From positions 1 to 64,000 of the forward strand of contig JAJSPD010000095.1 in the NCBI GenBank assembly GCA_021307315.1: 64,000 nt of DNA, given 5' to 3'. The stretch comes from Bisporella sp. PMI_857. Lineage: Eukaryota; Ascomycota; Leotiomycetes; Helotiales; Helotiaceae. How positions within the stretch are numbered: position 1 is the stretch's first letter; each line of letters opens with the position of its first letter. A model generated the notes under the pieces. It ran no database searches and was not told the origin of the DNA. It saw nothing but the letters and a program-made list of their open reading frames with translations. Positions 24,143-34,841 of the stretch are shown here, piece after piece. Both the position numbers and the translations under genes were made by a program.

Positions 24143-26297
24143 TGGCAATGGCAGTGGTTATGGCTTCTAATTTCAAGCTGAGTTTCATTTGTACATTTCA
24201 TTCAAATCTGGCGTTACATGTATATTATTGTATTGGGTGTGAAATTTTCACATAATAGATTGGGCTAAGTTTGAAGATATAGATAGATATACTGTAAATG
24301 AGTTTTTTTGCACAGCTTAAGCAGCCTAATAACTCTATATATGATGCTATTTACCGTTTTTTATGCGCCTTTATCGTCAGCCATTCATGATCCATGATTG
24401 ATCTTCCATCACTATACTCATCTTCTTCTAGGCGTTTCCCTTATTCGACATGGTTGATAAAATTGCGCGCGGGTATATCGCCAGCTAACCACCTGCCACA
24501 TGCTGCTTGATTCTGCTGCTAATATCATCGAGCCACTCCCCACTTGCCGCAGACTGCGCATCACATCTTCCCACCCTACCTTCTTCGCGCCTTCCCGATA
24601 GTGCTTTCTTTGTAACGCGACCACTGCGCTTCGATAGATGAAAATCTCAAATCGTAGCTCTCCGCCTACAGGAGTCACAAGGCATCTCTTGGACTTCTCG
24701 GATCTACGCTAGTTAATAGGGCCAGATGAAGGGCTAATATCATCTATTGTCCTACCTCTAGGCTCCACCCAATTATATTCCGCCATTGCGTCACCACATT
24801 CAAAATTATTGTATCAATCTTATGTACCAAATCATTTATTATAGATGCACGCTACTGAACAACAGTCAGTTTCATTTTCACCTAGTATCTTGACCTTGTA
24901 TCTTGATATCTTGAAATTACTTCGCCCCAACATACATTAAATGTGGCAGGAGTCTCCAACAAGCCTGTCCATTACCGTTCTCCTTCCCTTTAAAATCCTC
25001 TTTCGCAAAGAGCCCTGGCGGGAGCCACTACTAGAAACCTTTCTACTATGCAAGAATTCAAAGTTGAGCTATAAACGAGCCTAATTCAAGACAAATAACC
25101 GAAATGAGGCTTCTATAGGTTGAAAAATGAGAGGAGCGGATTAGTTCAAGGGTTTTGGGATAGGAGTGCCAGTGTCCGAACCTTTTTCTTAACCCAGCCA
25201 ATCAATGCCAGGTTCCTACAAATCATAACGTGAATATAAAAGATAGGTACACTTGAAACGAGGGCTTAACATTTATCAAAATATCAATAGAAGGAGTGAT
25301 CATGATGCAATTTATCTTCGATTATATTCTCTCGATCGTGGTAACAGTGCTGTATGTGGACAATTTTCAGCGTGTATCACAGCATCTGGCTTGCCATTGT
25401 GGGTGGCACTAAGAGCCTCGTTAAGTTTGCGTGGAGGTAATCTCATCTCGTGAATTATCCTAAATGGAAAATACTCCGGTCTTAGTCATATCAGCAGGCA
25501 GTACACGACTAAAACGAATATTAATTTCGGTCGTTGGTAGGTTTGATATGCTGTTTTCCCTGCGACAAGTATTTTCTTGTTTCGCTTTCACTGATGGAAT
25601 TGTGAATACCGTTAAGTGTGGTAACTCTTACTACACTATTTAAAGGGTTCTAGACAATAAAATGGTATTTTAATGCCCTTTTACTTCCTTTACAATCAAG
25701 GAGCTTTATGCCACATGTCTCTTTATCCATTTAGGTATAGGCTGCTCCTTGAGGAGCCCATTCCGAATAGCCATTAAAGGGATCGCCCTGTTCTAGCGAA
25801 ATACTGCTATCGTATTGTCAAAAGAATCTAGCACAATGCTCTTTGCAATAGAAGGATATCTAATGTTTGAACCTTCGGGTGCAGGAGTGCCCTGGTGTTT
25901 CACATATATCTGATCCCAAGCAATGTTTTTTTCTTTTCTTAAGGAGGATTCGGCTATTTTTCACCCTCTCCTGAACGCCACAGATGCAGCTGAGTCTCTG
26001 GAACGCAAGGATGAAATTGATCTAATCGTGATCGCCCATATGCATTAGGTTGACTTTGGCAGTCAAGAGATTGGTTTAATATCACATACGAGATCCTAGA
26101 AACAGCATGCAATACTGCTTGGCAACTCAATAAGATCAGGTCTCATCCCTCACAAGATTATATGGCTGCTAACGAAACTCGGATGTCAAAGATATGTGTT
26201 TCTGATCATCCTTTACTAGAAATGGGTGGTGATCTTGAGGATAAAAGCAAGCACGCTTGATAGTGCAAGATGCCTCATATGGAGTTCAGACATATAA
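24143..26297. other. Long intergenic region, possible small ORF
   Basis: About 2.2 kb of A/T-rich sequence. The only frame of note is a minus-strand open frame at about 24418-24700 (…ELRFEIFIYRSAVVALQRKH…), which starts at a non-ATG codon. A start at 24786-24784 (MAEYNW) followed by an intron is conceivable. It has no family resemblance I recognise and could be noise. Nothing else is supportable. Confidence 0.35.
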
Positions 26298-27103
26298 ATG
26301 CACAACATTTATCTTTTAGTCACCGTCATGTTCGAAAAATCCCTTTTCACCAACATGATTTTCTATTTTATCATCTCTGCGCTCTTTAGTCCAACTAACC
26401 TCGCCGAAAATCCCGTCTTTGGCGCCTATCGAAGTCCCAGCTGCGACTGCTGCCTCAATGCGGCCTACACTACCTGCCCAGGCAACTTTCAAGACATCGA
26501 CTATGGGCAATGTATGTGCTATCGTGCAGGTGGCTCATTCGAGGCTGAGCTCACTGCCAAAACATGGTACGGTTATTGTATTATCTTCTTTCCAGAAATG
26601 TGTGCTGCTGCAGAAAAATATGTCTCGCCTGACATTTGGGCGAATAATTGTGGTGCAGGAAGCGCGAATAGGAACTCGACTGAGACAGGAGATTCAAGCA
26701 CGGGAGGTGGCTCAGATTTGGAGTCCGATGGCGAATCGAGCACATCTGGCAATCTAGGTACTTTATCCGCTTCAGACTCTTCAAATTTGCCAGTCACTTA
26801 CAATAATTCAGAGACAGTAGGGATAATATCAGAGGTTGCGCCGCCCGAGTAAGCGCTCTTTGACTAGGTAGAAGTTCGGTGAAGAGCTAGAACTAATGAT
26901 GAACCAGGATAAATGGTGTTACTACCCCTACGAGTACGTCGAATGCATTCTTCACTTCGGCAACTGATGCTTTGACAACTGGAGTTGCTGTAACGACATT
27001 GCCAAATGGCTGTACATCAAACGCGTTCGCGGCCGCAACCGAATGGCCTACATGGGAAGTTATGGCTGGAATTGGGCTGCAACTTGTCCATATGAACTTA
27101 TGA
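26298..27103 (+). CDS. Small cysteine-rich secreted protein, Ser/Thr-rich tail
   Basis: Two exons (26298-26848 and 26908-27103) give 248 aa from the first ATG; ATGs at 26328 and 26355 would also leave a signal peptide (core MIFYFIISALFS). A single-exon reading would end at 26852. However, a strong donor GTAAGC at 26849 and an acceptor ACCAG at 26903-26907 extend the frame in phase through a further Thr/Ser-rich stretch to TGA at 27101-27103. The mature N-terminal part (SPSCDCCLNAAYTTCPGNFQ through AKTWYGYC and FFPEMCAAAEKYV) has eight cysteines in about 90 residues. A long Ser/Thr/Gly-rich, probably O-glycosylated tail follows. I do not recognise the family. It resembles cysteine-rich fungal surface proteins in general form but has no clear CFEM pattern. 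Confidence 0.7.
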
Positions 27104-27204
27104 TATGTATTACGATGACTATGGAGATGAGCCTCGATAAAGTACTCAAATTTCTTGTAATTATAGAAATTTTGGACCTCTCCCAGATCATTCTTCCTAC
27201 TAAG

Positions 27205-28125
27205 TTATGTAACAAAATTGTCATTCTCTGAAGTAGCAGTAGGTGGTATAAACTGGGACTGGTCAAAAATTTCTCCCTGGCGGTCAGGTAAGTCGTCTAG
27301 ATTCTTAATGACATTAATACAGGGCATCTTGTTCGGCCAAGTCTGATCTCGCCCATTCTCGGTCTCCAGAAACTCTTTTATCTCTTCTTCAACTCGGTTT
27401 AGATCAACATCTCGCCAGTCAGCTGGCCATTCTTCTCTCCGACGCCTATCGACGTGAACAATTATAAGTTCTTCTAAGTTGTCAAAGCGATCCATCTGAA
27501 ACATCATCTCTCTGTATAGACTACACTCAGGGCGAATCGAGGGGTGTTTCCAAGGTTCCCCAGAAGGCTCTATTGTCGCCCATCCTCCGGTGATGGCAAG
27601 TCTCCTGATCTTTCGTACTTCTTCAGAAGCGTAGGTTCTAAGCACGCCTAGCCCTCGGAATCCTCGACCCGCTTTGATGAGCTGATCTGCTTGATTCAAT
27701 ACAATGATATCTCTTTTAAAGTCTATCCAGATACGATTGTCCCCAAGATGGTACTTGTTCCACAACTCATAAGCCTTGGAAGAATACGGCGTACCGTATA
27801 TCTCTCGACGGCAAACAAAAGCTGCTTCATATCGAGCCAAAAATACACGCCGACTCTCCCGGCATACATATGCTGCAACCGGAATACATGGTTGGCTCAA
27901 TTTACCAACAACCGCAATCGATGCCCAGGTCTTCTTAACTGGAGTACGCTTGAAGAGATCATTCGGATAACCCAGAGAGGCCGTGAAACAAACACCGTCC
28001 TCGTTGGGACCTAAAGGGTCCTTAGTGTTGAGCAGATGTACAGATATCGTGATGACGCGGGGTTCAAGTGTCTGCTTCCAGATCTCATCCCGTAGTTCTT
28101 GGGGTAAAGCGGTAAAGTTAGACAT
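27205..28125 (-). CDS. 2EXR-domain protein of unknown function
   Basis: Single-exon protein of 306 aa starting at ATG 28125-28123. The N-terminus FTALPQELRDEIWKQTLEPR matches the 2EXR motif region found in many fungal proteins of unknown role, often in expanded families. Further family-like segments are IPVAAYVCRESRRVF and RIWIDFKRDIIVLNQ. There is no signal peptide or membrane segment, so it is probably cytosolic or nuclear. Residues 215-270 are charged and helical (RRRREEW, NRVEEEIKEFLE). The stop lies about 100 bases past the end of the converging cysteine-rich gene, leaving little room for the two terminators. Confidence 0.82.
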   Translation of the reverse strand: MSNFTALPQELRDEIWKQTLEPRVITISVHLLNTKDPLGPNEDGVCFTASLGYPNDLFKRTPVKKTWASIAVVGKLSQPCIPVAAYVCRESRRVFLARYEAAFVCRREIYGTPYSSKAYELWNKYHLGDNRIWIDFKRDIIVLNQADQLIKAGRGFRGLGVLRTYASEEVRKIRRLAITGGWATIEPSGEPWKHPSIRPECSLYREMMFQMDRFDNLEELIIVHVDRRRREEWPADWRDVDLNRVEEEIKEFLETENGRDQTWPNKMPCINVIKNLDDLPDRQGEIFDQSQFIPPTATSENDNFVT

Positions 28126-28756
28126 TCTCCTTCATATGTTCCTTTTCTTAGTCGCTCCCTCTACCAGGGCAAGCTTTTTTTGAGAAATGTACGTCAGACA
28201 TATTTCCGGATAAGTGGGTTGGAGCTTGTGAAGATAAATACAGTAATCATATCATGTGCTCAACCGTTTCGCTAATGCAGGCATGGGGAAGCGAGTTGGA
28301 TAACGTTAGCAAATACCATTCTAAGATGAAATCTTGGCTTTAGTCGAAGACATAGAGAGGTGTTGAGAACGCAGATATGGAGCTGTCAGAAGTAGGATTT
28401 ATCTTGATGCATTCAATAATCGGTCGATTCGCTGTTCTGTTGCCTATCCCTCACAGATGATTAAACAGCCAGTACAACAAATTGTTGCATGGCACGTCAG
28501 CTTCATAGCGCATGGTTAGGAGCAGTCTACTTCGTGCCAAGGCTTAGAGTCATGCAATAAATGCTAAGTCATCTACGCCATCAGGAAAAAAATACGTGGA
28601 GGCGCCTGTACGACACTTAGAATGCGAGATCGGCTATAACATTATCTGAATGTCTAACTTAGTGTGTCCTGAAGCATAACCATTTAGAAGTAAAACCTTA
28701 GACCACCACGAGTGAAGGCCACCCCAGTTGATAACAAGACTCCAATCTTCAGTTGT
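28126..28756. other. Intergenic
   Basis: 631 bases between two minus-strand genes. No ORF, RNA gene or repeat noticed; it should contain the promoter of the 2EXR gene near 28126-28400. Confidence 0.5.
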
Positions 28757-29883
28757 TTAAGTGAAAGTCCGACCCTGTGAATGTTTATTTAACAGATTAA
28801 CGGCATTGGACCTGAGAACCTCGGGTCCAAGTTTGCTGCCGCGAGAATTACTTGCAACAAAGTTTTCATATGAAAAAACGGCAGCATTGATAGCATTCTG
28901 CGGTGCATATGGAAAGTCAGAGCCGAAGAGGACTTTGGACGAGTCTGCAAAATCTAACAAACCGTCGAGCTGTGCTGCGCTGGTACTAAGCGCAATGTCG
29001 TAGTAGAATCGCTTGAAGTCGGCTATTGCTTGGGTGACATTGACAGAGGCTTTAGAGGCGATTGCTGGGAGGATGAGGCTGCCTATGACGCGTGACCCCA
29101 CGAAGGGAACCGTGCCTCCAGCATGGGAAAGAATGATGTCTACATCTGGATAGGCTTGGATCGTACCAGTTATAACCAGGTCGACGGCCGCTCGTGTAGT
29201 TGCCAAAGGATAGTCAATGATAGGTTGTGGGATCCCGGCTCCAACAAACATGGGCGTGATGTCAAGTAACGCAGGATGTAAAAAGACAAGCGCTTTGTAT
29301 GCCTGTAGCTTAGCCCAGATTGGTGCAAAGGAGGGATGTCCAGGCAACTTTCCTCCATAGGTGGTGAAGACGACGACTCCAGCGCATAGCTTCTGCTGCC
29401 CATAAAGATAATCTATTTCTTTGATTGTGCCGTTAACATCTTGCCAGTCTGGAAGAGATCCAAAGAAACCGATGCGTGAGTAATATGTGGCGTTGGTTGA
29501 GTAGTCACCCAAATTTTGGTTCAATGTACGTGCCAGTTGCCTCGCTGCATCTCCTGTACCGGCAATGGGTACACCCGGGCTGGAGATTGATAAGATACCT
29601 TATTTTGACAGTGTAAGGACGTTTATGCTATAAGAAGAGACGATGACTTGTGGGGCATACCAATTGAGTTCCCAACAACATTCATCAAGCCAACGGCAGC
29701 ATCGAGCGACCACTCGGGCGTAGGGTATCCTGATGGGTCACCACCAGCTGCTGAAAGCGCTACCAGATATGCCGGAGGTAGAGCATGGAAATGAGTGTCA
29801 ATACGACAGGCTCGGACAGCAGCCGTGGCTATGGCCAGTAAGAGACCTGCTGTCAGATGGAGCGTATATATGAGGAAATACAT
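28757..29883 (-). CDS. Amidohydrolase-2 family protein (ACMSD-like), secretory leader
   Basis: Two exons (29883-29661 and 29598-28757, intron 62 nt) give 354 aa. The family holds metal-dependent decarboxylases and hydrolases such as aminocarboxymuconate-semialdehyde decarboxylase and the fungal 6-methylsalicylate decarboxylases. The metal-site residues are visible: RIDTHFH (the HxH), LVFLHPALL (His), DIILSHAGGT (His) and VLFGSDFPYAP (Asp). The first 25 residues (MYFLIYTLHLTAGLLLAIAT) form a signal peptide or anchor, unusual for cytosolic decarboxylases, and several N-glycosylation sequons are present. The product may therefore work in the secretory path or outside. No polyketide synthase gene lies within the window to support a 6-methylsalicylate role. 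Substrate unassigned. Confidence 0.82.
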
Positions 29884-30612
29884 GAAGAAATGCTAATCCG
29901 TGCTCAGAAAAGTGCGTAAGCGGATGCTATGGAGACAGTAGTAAAAATAAGCTGTTAGCTGTGCATCAGAATTTACTTGGGCAATCTGCACCCTTTTATG
30001 TATATCTCCTCAGGTGCGGAGAAGCAATGAACTAATATCGAAACTCTGCACTAGACAATTAGACAGAACAGCATCGGATTAGCACGGGATATATTTAGAG
30101 GAATGAGGGGGATATGATGGCTCATTGTCGGTTATATGTTTCCCAATGGTGGAGTGCTGAGCAAAAGGGTGAGCACGTGTCCCAATAGGCTCCAGAGAAA
30201 GACTCTGAAATTGAGTTCTCTTATTCCGTTCCGCTCCGTTTTCTGCTTCAGTTTCCGAAAATAAGGAGAGTAAACACGATTACGGAGTGATGGTACAGAC
30301 CAATTGAACATTGGTTCTAGAAGCAAGACAAAAAGAAAGCGCAGATGTATGCATAACATAAATACTCATGGATCCTTTTCATTATTCGGAGTGTGAGCTA
30401 TCATTGCCTTGCCACTAGGAAGTACATACATAGTGGCAATAAACAGTATCTTCAAACCTTTGGATATAGAAATCGTACTCCAGGAGTTGCAGGGAAAGAG
30501 GATATGCATGGAAGCTTCGGAACAAGGACCCGAACTCGGAATCAGTCCGGATGCATTCCGGGTGCCAAAGCCATTCCACTAAAAATGTTTATGTAATCTT
30601 TCTAATCGAGGC
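29884..30612. other. Intergenic, left of the MITE
   Basis: 729 bases with the promoter side of the amidohydrolase gene at the left and the MITE at the right. No gene seen. Confidence 0.45.
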
Positions 30613-30614
30613 TA

Positions 30615-31072
30615 ACGTACTTAATAAGCAACTTGCTTGTCTAAGCAACTTGCTTGTCTAAGCAACTTGCTTGTCTAAGCAACTTGTTTTTTGGAAAACA
30701 CACCAAAAATCGTGATTTTGGCATGTTTATATCTCAACTAATACTTTACCTAACTTTATAAAACTTTATATATAACAATTTAGCTGTGATTCTTATACAG
30801 AAGTAAAAATTGAGACTATTACAATTAATAGTTATTTAGAAATAGAAATTGTACAGGTTATTTTAAAGTGAAATGATATATCTGAATCTATATAATACTA
30901 GGCATTTTGAAACTTATAATACTGCTTATTTAAATACTCAGAAAACTAAGTTTCGAGTTTTGATCGATTAAAATAATTAATAGTTGAAATACAAGCATGC
31001 CAAAATCGCGATTTTTGGTGTGTTTTCCAAAAAACAAGTTGCTTAGACGAGCAAGTTGCTTATTAAGTACGT
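30615..31072. mobile_element. MITE of Tc1/mariner type with long inverted repeats
   Basis: A 458-bp element flanked by the dinucleotide TA on both sides (30613-30614 and 31073-31074), as left by Tc1/mariner transposases. Its ends are inverted copies beginning ACGTACTTAATAAGCAACTT. The left inverted repeat runs 30615-30725 and the right 30996-31072. After allowing for repeat number they differ at few positions (for example CTTGTCT versus CTCGTCT and ATCGTGAT versus ATCGCGAT). The left arm holds four tandem starts of a 17-bp unit AAGCAACTTGCTTGTCT, the right arm only two; this accounts exactly for the 34-bp length difference. The interior (30726-30995) is A/T-rich without a coding frame, so the element is non-autonomous. 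Confidence 0.9.
30627..30687. repeat. 17-bp tandem repeats in left MITE end
   Basis: Three complete copies of AAGCAACTTGCTTGTCT followed by a partial fourth (AAGCAACTTG). The unit is itself partly self-complementary (AAGCAACTTGCTT). Subterminal repeats of this kind often bind transposase. Confidence 0.85.
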
Positions 31073-31074
31073 TA

Positions 31075-32684
31075 AGCCATTCAACCATATATCCCTTTTC
31101 TATGTAGCAAGGATATAAACCCCAACAAATTCCCTAGATACACAGAATATCCATTATGGCAGCCTCGGCAAAATAACTGGCCTTGGTCATATCGATGTAC
31201 CTGCGTCCCCGATACGACCCTTTCCACCACCAAATAAGCTTAATCTCACCGTCCCTGTCCATAGTTTTAGCTTCACATAGTGACGAAGCTCATTAAACCC
31301 AGTTCGTCCAATAGATTCGCTGCTTTAATGCCTACCACTCAAGTGTAATTAATAGTCATCAGAAGAAGTTATTAGACCCTACATCATCTTTATAGTGTAC
31401 AGTTAAGAGCATTCTACAGCTGGATTAGGCCGACAGTCATGCAATAAATGAATGGCGAAACTGGGGTCTCAATGCTAAGCAGCTTCGCTTGATTCGAATC
31501 CAGGTCTGTGCTAGGTTAGGAACCCATCATTTACAAGAGGCTCCTATTCCAAGACAGTGACCATTTGATGACCCCCCTACTTTTTTTCAACATTTCAACA
31601 ATAGCTAGATAGAGGCGGATGCTGAATGGTATCTTTGACGGGTTGCTTGCAATGAGTGATGCCGCATAAAAGTGAGTAGCCCTGATATTGTTAGACTTGT
31701 AAAAAAAAAAAAAAAAAAGGGCTAAACCAGCGCCTTGCTACAAAATTGTGTAAATCGAACTTTCTAGACTAGAAGTTCTCACTGGTCGAGATACTCGATG
31801 TTTAATAACGAGTAGTACTTAAGCCGATTGAAGTCGCCCAAGACTATGACATGAGACTGGCAGCTGGTCGCCACAGCGTCGATTCCAGAAGAAGGTATAA
31901 AATTCTTGCAGAGCAACTAGTTCCTTAGATCGGCGCCAATAACCTGTATACCTACAGAAGAAAAAAAATCTTGAGGCTCCGAATTACTTCAAAACTTAAA
32001 ACGCATTCTATAGGGCTAAGGCTTTAAGACATGCAACAACCGTGTCGCGTAGAACTCCTCACTGCAAGTTATCCGTACCCAAAATAGTTCCCCCCCCTCC
32101 CCTCCCCACCCGGCAATCATAGACCAAGAGTAGCTAAGCACATCACCAAGCAAAGATCCAGTTTATTCCTCAAATAATCAACTGATCCATATTACCAGAC
32201 CACATAACCTCGGGCCGAGCTAAGAATCGATATGCAACAAAAAAGCATACGATATGGGGGAGTGGGATCACTAGATGATCAGATCGAAACTTTAATGACC
32301 GGCGCCCTCGGTCCGAAAATTTCTAGACGTACAACAAAAAATAATGTTCAACGCTTTTCATACGAATTTGCGATGACGTGACGTATATGCAGCTTTGTGG
32401 CATTTTCGCGGAAGCGGAATCGATGGCATCGGATAGCGACTCGCGATCCCTTGCAGAATCGTTGCAACGCTGCCGAAAAGAGTATCAACTGAAGCCACTT
32501 TGGGCAATACGATATAGAAAGATGCATGTCATTGAGAATCGACAATCTACAACTCTGGGCAAAAGAACGCTCAAAATGGTATAGAATGCACTGCACACGC
32601 TCCCGTTGTAGACCCATACAGAAAACTCCCCCAACACCACGCCATGCGATTCGATCATCGTTCCAATTCTCATATCAGGATCCC
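31075..32684. other. Long intergenic region
   Basis: 1.6 kb without a supportable gene. It holds an 18-A run at 31701-31718 and a C-rich run near 32090-32110. An A-box/B-box-like pair at 31453-31501 does not fold as a tRNA. Minus-strand frames at 32348-32617 show no family resemblance. Confidence 0.5.
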
Positions 32685-33359
32685 TTAACGTCCGTACCCG
32701 CCACCATACCCACTGCTACCATTGCTCGCCCAAGGTGAGTTTGCGGACATGACTGGCCTATCGCCGGAACCTCCTCTCCTATCATACTGCTGCACAGGCG
32801 ACGAAGCACCAGGTGATGCCCTCCCTGTCGCAGGGCTTTTATTGCCCAAACGATCCAACAGCCTGCTCTTGCCACTCCCACTTGACGAAAAGGACGCAGC
32901 CTGATAACTACCTTCCTGTTGGCTCGGCAACCCCCTAACTCTCGGCGCTGGAGCTGGCTCCCTTCCTCCTCCCAACGGCTGCTGTTCTCTCCCGCCCAGC
33001 GGCTCTCGCCTTCCGGACCTCAAGCTCTGTGGTTGCGGTCGTTGCGGCTGCTCCTTCTTCTCCCACAGTCCACTTAGATCATTGCGTCCTCTCGATACCG
33101 TGCTGCTGAAATCAGCGTTGTTTGTAGCGCCGTACCGTGAGCCGATTGCAGGAGCCGCCATCACGACTGGCGGTGGCGGAGGAGCCCGAGGGTCGGGTGG
33201 GAGCCAGGCAGGGAGAGGTTGCTTTTTGTACTCGGTGTAGTGGCTTCGTAAAACTCGGCAGAGGTGTGTGTCGTCGATGGTGTCGCCGTCGGTTTCAGAG
33301 GCAAGCAGATTCTGGCGGATGGTAGCTACTTTGGAGGTTAGGTTGGAGAAGAAGGCCAT
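32685..33359 (-). CDS. Mso1-type Sec1-binding domain protein
   Basis: Single-exon protein of 224 aa starting at ATG 33359-33357. Residues 1-55 (SNLTSKVATIRQNLLASETD, then GDTIDDTHLCRVLRSHYTEY and PLPAWLP) match the Sec1-binding segment of yeast Mso1. Mso1 binds the SM protein Sec1 and helps SNARE assembly during exocytosis at the plasma membrane. After a proline stretch (RAPPPPPV) the rest is low complexity, rich in Gly, Ser, Arg, Pro and Gln, and ends in SSGYGGGYGR. Probably disordered and peripheral to exocytic vesicles. Length is ordinary for filamentous-fungal members. The family call rests on the N-terminal 50 residues only. Confidence 0.82.
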   Translation of the reverse strand: MAFFSNLTSKVATIRQNLLASETDGDTIDDTHLCRVLRSHYTEYKKQPLPAWLPPDPRAPPPPPVVMAAPAIGSRYGATNNADFSSTVSRGRNDLSGLWEKKEQPQRPQPQSLRSGRREPLGGREQQPLGGGREPAPAPRVRGLPSQQEGSYQAASFSSSGSGKSRLLDRLGNKSPATGRASPGASSPVQQYDRRGGSGDRPVMSANSPWASNGSSGYGGGYGR

Positions 33360-33807
33360 GGCGAGAAATGGTCGCGCAGAGGCGGAAACAAGGGTGTAGT
33401 TAGAGGTGTGCGCTGATTAAGCACAAAAATCTGCTTCGCGACTCCGGAATTATGGTTGTGTAGAGAGAGTCTGCGAGGTGAAGATTTCTGTTGTGTTGGT
33501 GGTTGGAATTGACAGGAAGTGGTGTGGTTGAAACATCAGCGTCTCGCTGTGGGACTTTGACCCCGCCGAGGCTGAATCAGAAATGTGGGGGGGCTTAAAA
33601 TCTGAGCAGCTGCCATGAGGTGCCACAACATTTCAGGCACATTCCATTAATGAAATCTACCCGATATTATTCTATAGTATGAATTCACTGAATTCAATTT
33701 CTGAGGAAAACTATAAAGCACTATGCTCATACAACAATGCCGTTTTTTAAATACTTTACTACGCCAGTTACACCAAGACTCCAAGCTTCAAATAGATATC
33801 GGAAAGC
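33360..33807. other. Intergenic
   Basis: 448 bases holding the promoter of the Mso1-type gene and, at the right, the 3' flank of MAK16. No other feature. Confidence 0.5.
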
Positions 33808-34841
33808 CTAGAATGCCAAATTTTGCTGAGCAGGAGCTGTCTCAACTTCCTCCTCGTACTCGATCTCCATTCTTGGATATTTTGAAGGCTTGCCCTTCTT
33901 GACTGGTGCTCGCTTCCTCTTTGCGCCAGCAGCTTTCTTCGACTTATCCTCGCTGCTGTCACTCTCGCTATCACTGTCTTCCTCGTCATCTTCGTCTGTG
34001 GCTTCTTCTCCCTCGCTTCCAAGCCAGTCTTCAAGGTCGCCTAGGTCCTCCTCATCCTCACCTAGATCACTGACATATTCGACATCACCAACACCTTCCT
34101 CATGCTCATACTCTTCTTCTCCTTCATTCTCCAGTTCATCCTCCTCGATGCCTTCATCCAGATCTTCATCTCTCGTTCCCTCCCCTTGCCTCTCCAGTCC
34201 CTTCAAAACCTTCTTCCAGATAGACTCGCTCACATTGAGCGGCTGATCTCCATAAGCACCACTTCTCAGCCGTTCAATCAGCTCTCTCTCAATAGCCCTC
34301 TCAACCTTCGCAGCAGCCTCCGCCTTACGCTCCCGCGTCTCTTCTCGTCTCCTAACTTTCGGCGCCAACTTTGGAACAAGCTTCTCACCCAATCGTTCTT
34401 CTTCTCTCGCCAATCTGCGCATCCGAATTCCCACTTGTGTCAATCTCGTTAACCGCTGCTTGCACTTGTGGATGAGGAACTTTGGCCAGTATATTAATCG
34501 CTCATCTACTTGCTCGAGAGCTTTGGCATAGTTCTGCGATAGCTTGATTCGTTCCCATAACTTGGCTGGTGTATGCGCTCGCTCGATGGTCTTCATGTAA
34601 AGGTAAAGTGTGCCAGACTCTGGGTGCGCGCGCACCGTAGCATATCGAGAATTGGCCAGAGGACACGATTGTCGATTGCAGAGACCTGTGACATTGTATT
34701 CGTTTCTGCAAAAGTTTTTCTCTTTTGTGGTCCTGAAATTGTTAGAGATAATTGAGAGCTAGGGCAAATTGCAGCATACTTTAGCTTGAAAGAGCAGAAC
34801 TGCTGGTTGATAACCTGCCAAACAATCTCATCGGATGACAT
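33808..34841 (-). CDS. MAK16: Ribosome biogenesis protein Mak16
   Basis: Two exons (34841-34780 and 34732-33808, intron 47 nt) give 328 aa. Mak16 is an essential nucleolar factor for 60S subunit assembly and contains an L28e-like domain. Exon 1 begins [21 protein letters not shown] and exon 2 continues [33 protein letters not shown]; this is the invariant cysteine-containing N-terminus of the family. Note that the exon 2 frame changes across the intron; an unspliced reading gives a spurious sequence. Further on come [20 protein letters not shown] and [12 protein letters not shown]. The C-terminal third is strongly acidic, then basic ([14 protein letters not shown]), as in other eukaryotic Mak16 proteins. 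No lesion seen. Confidence 0.96.

Noticed and set aside
31441..31505. A-box-like TGGCGAAACTGG (31453-31464) and B-box-like GATTCGAATCC (31491-31501), suggesting a tRNA or SINE
   Set aside because: The bases flanking the TTCGAAT loop do not pair as a T stem, the A-to-B spacing is short, and no acceptor stem forms. At best a decayed tRNA-derived fragment.
33890..34452. Ser/Leu-rich plus-strand frames of about 117 codons
   Set aside because: Antisense shadows of the acidic C-terminus of MAK16.
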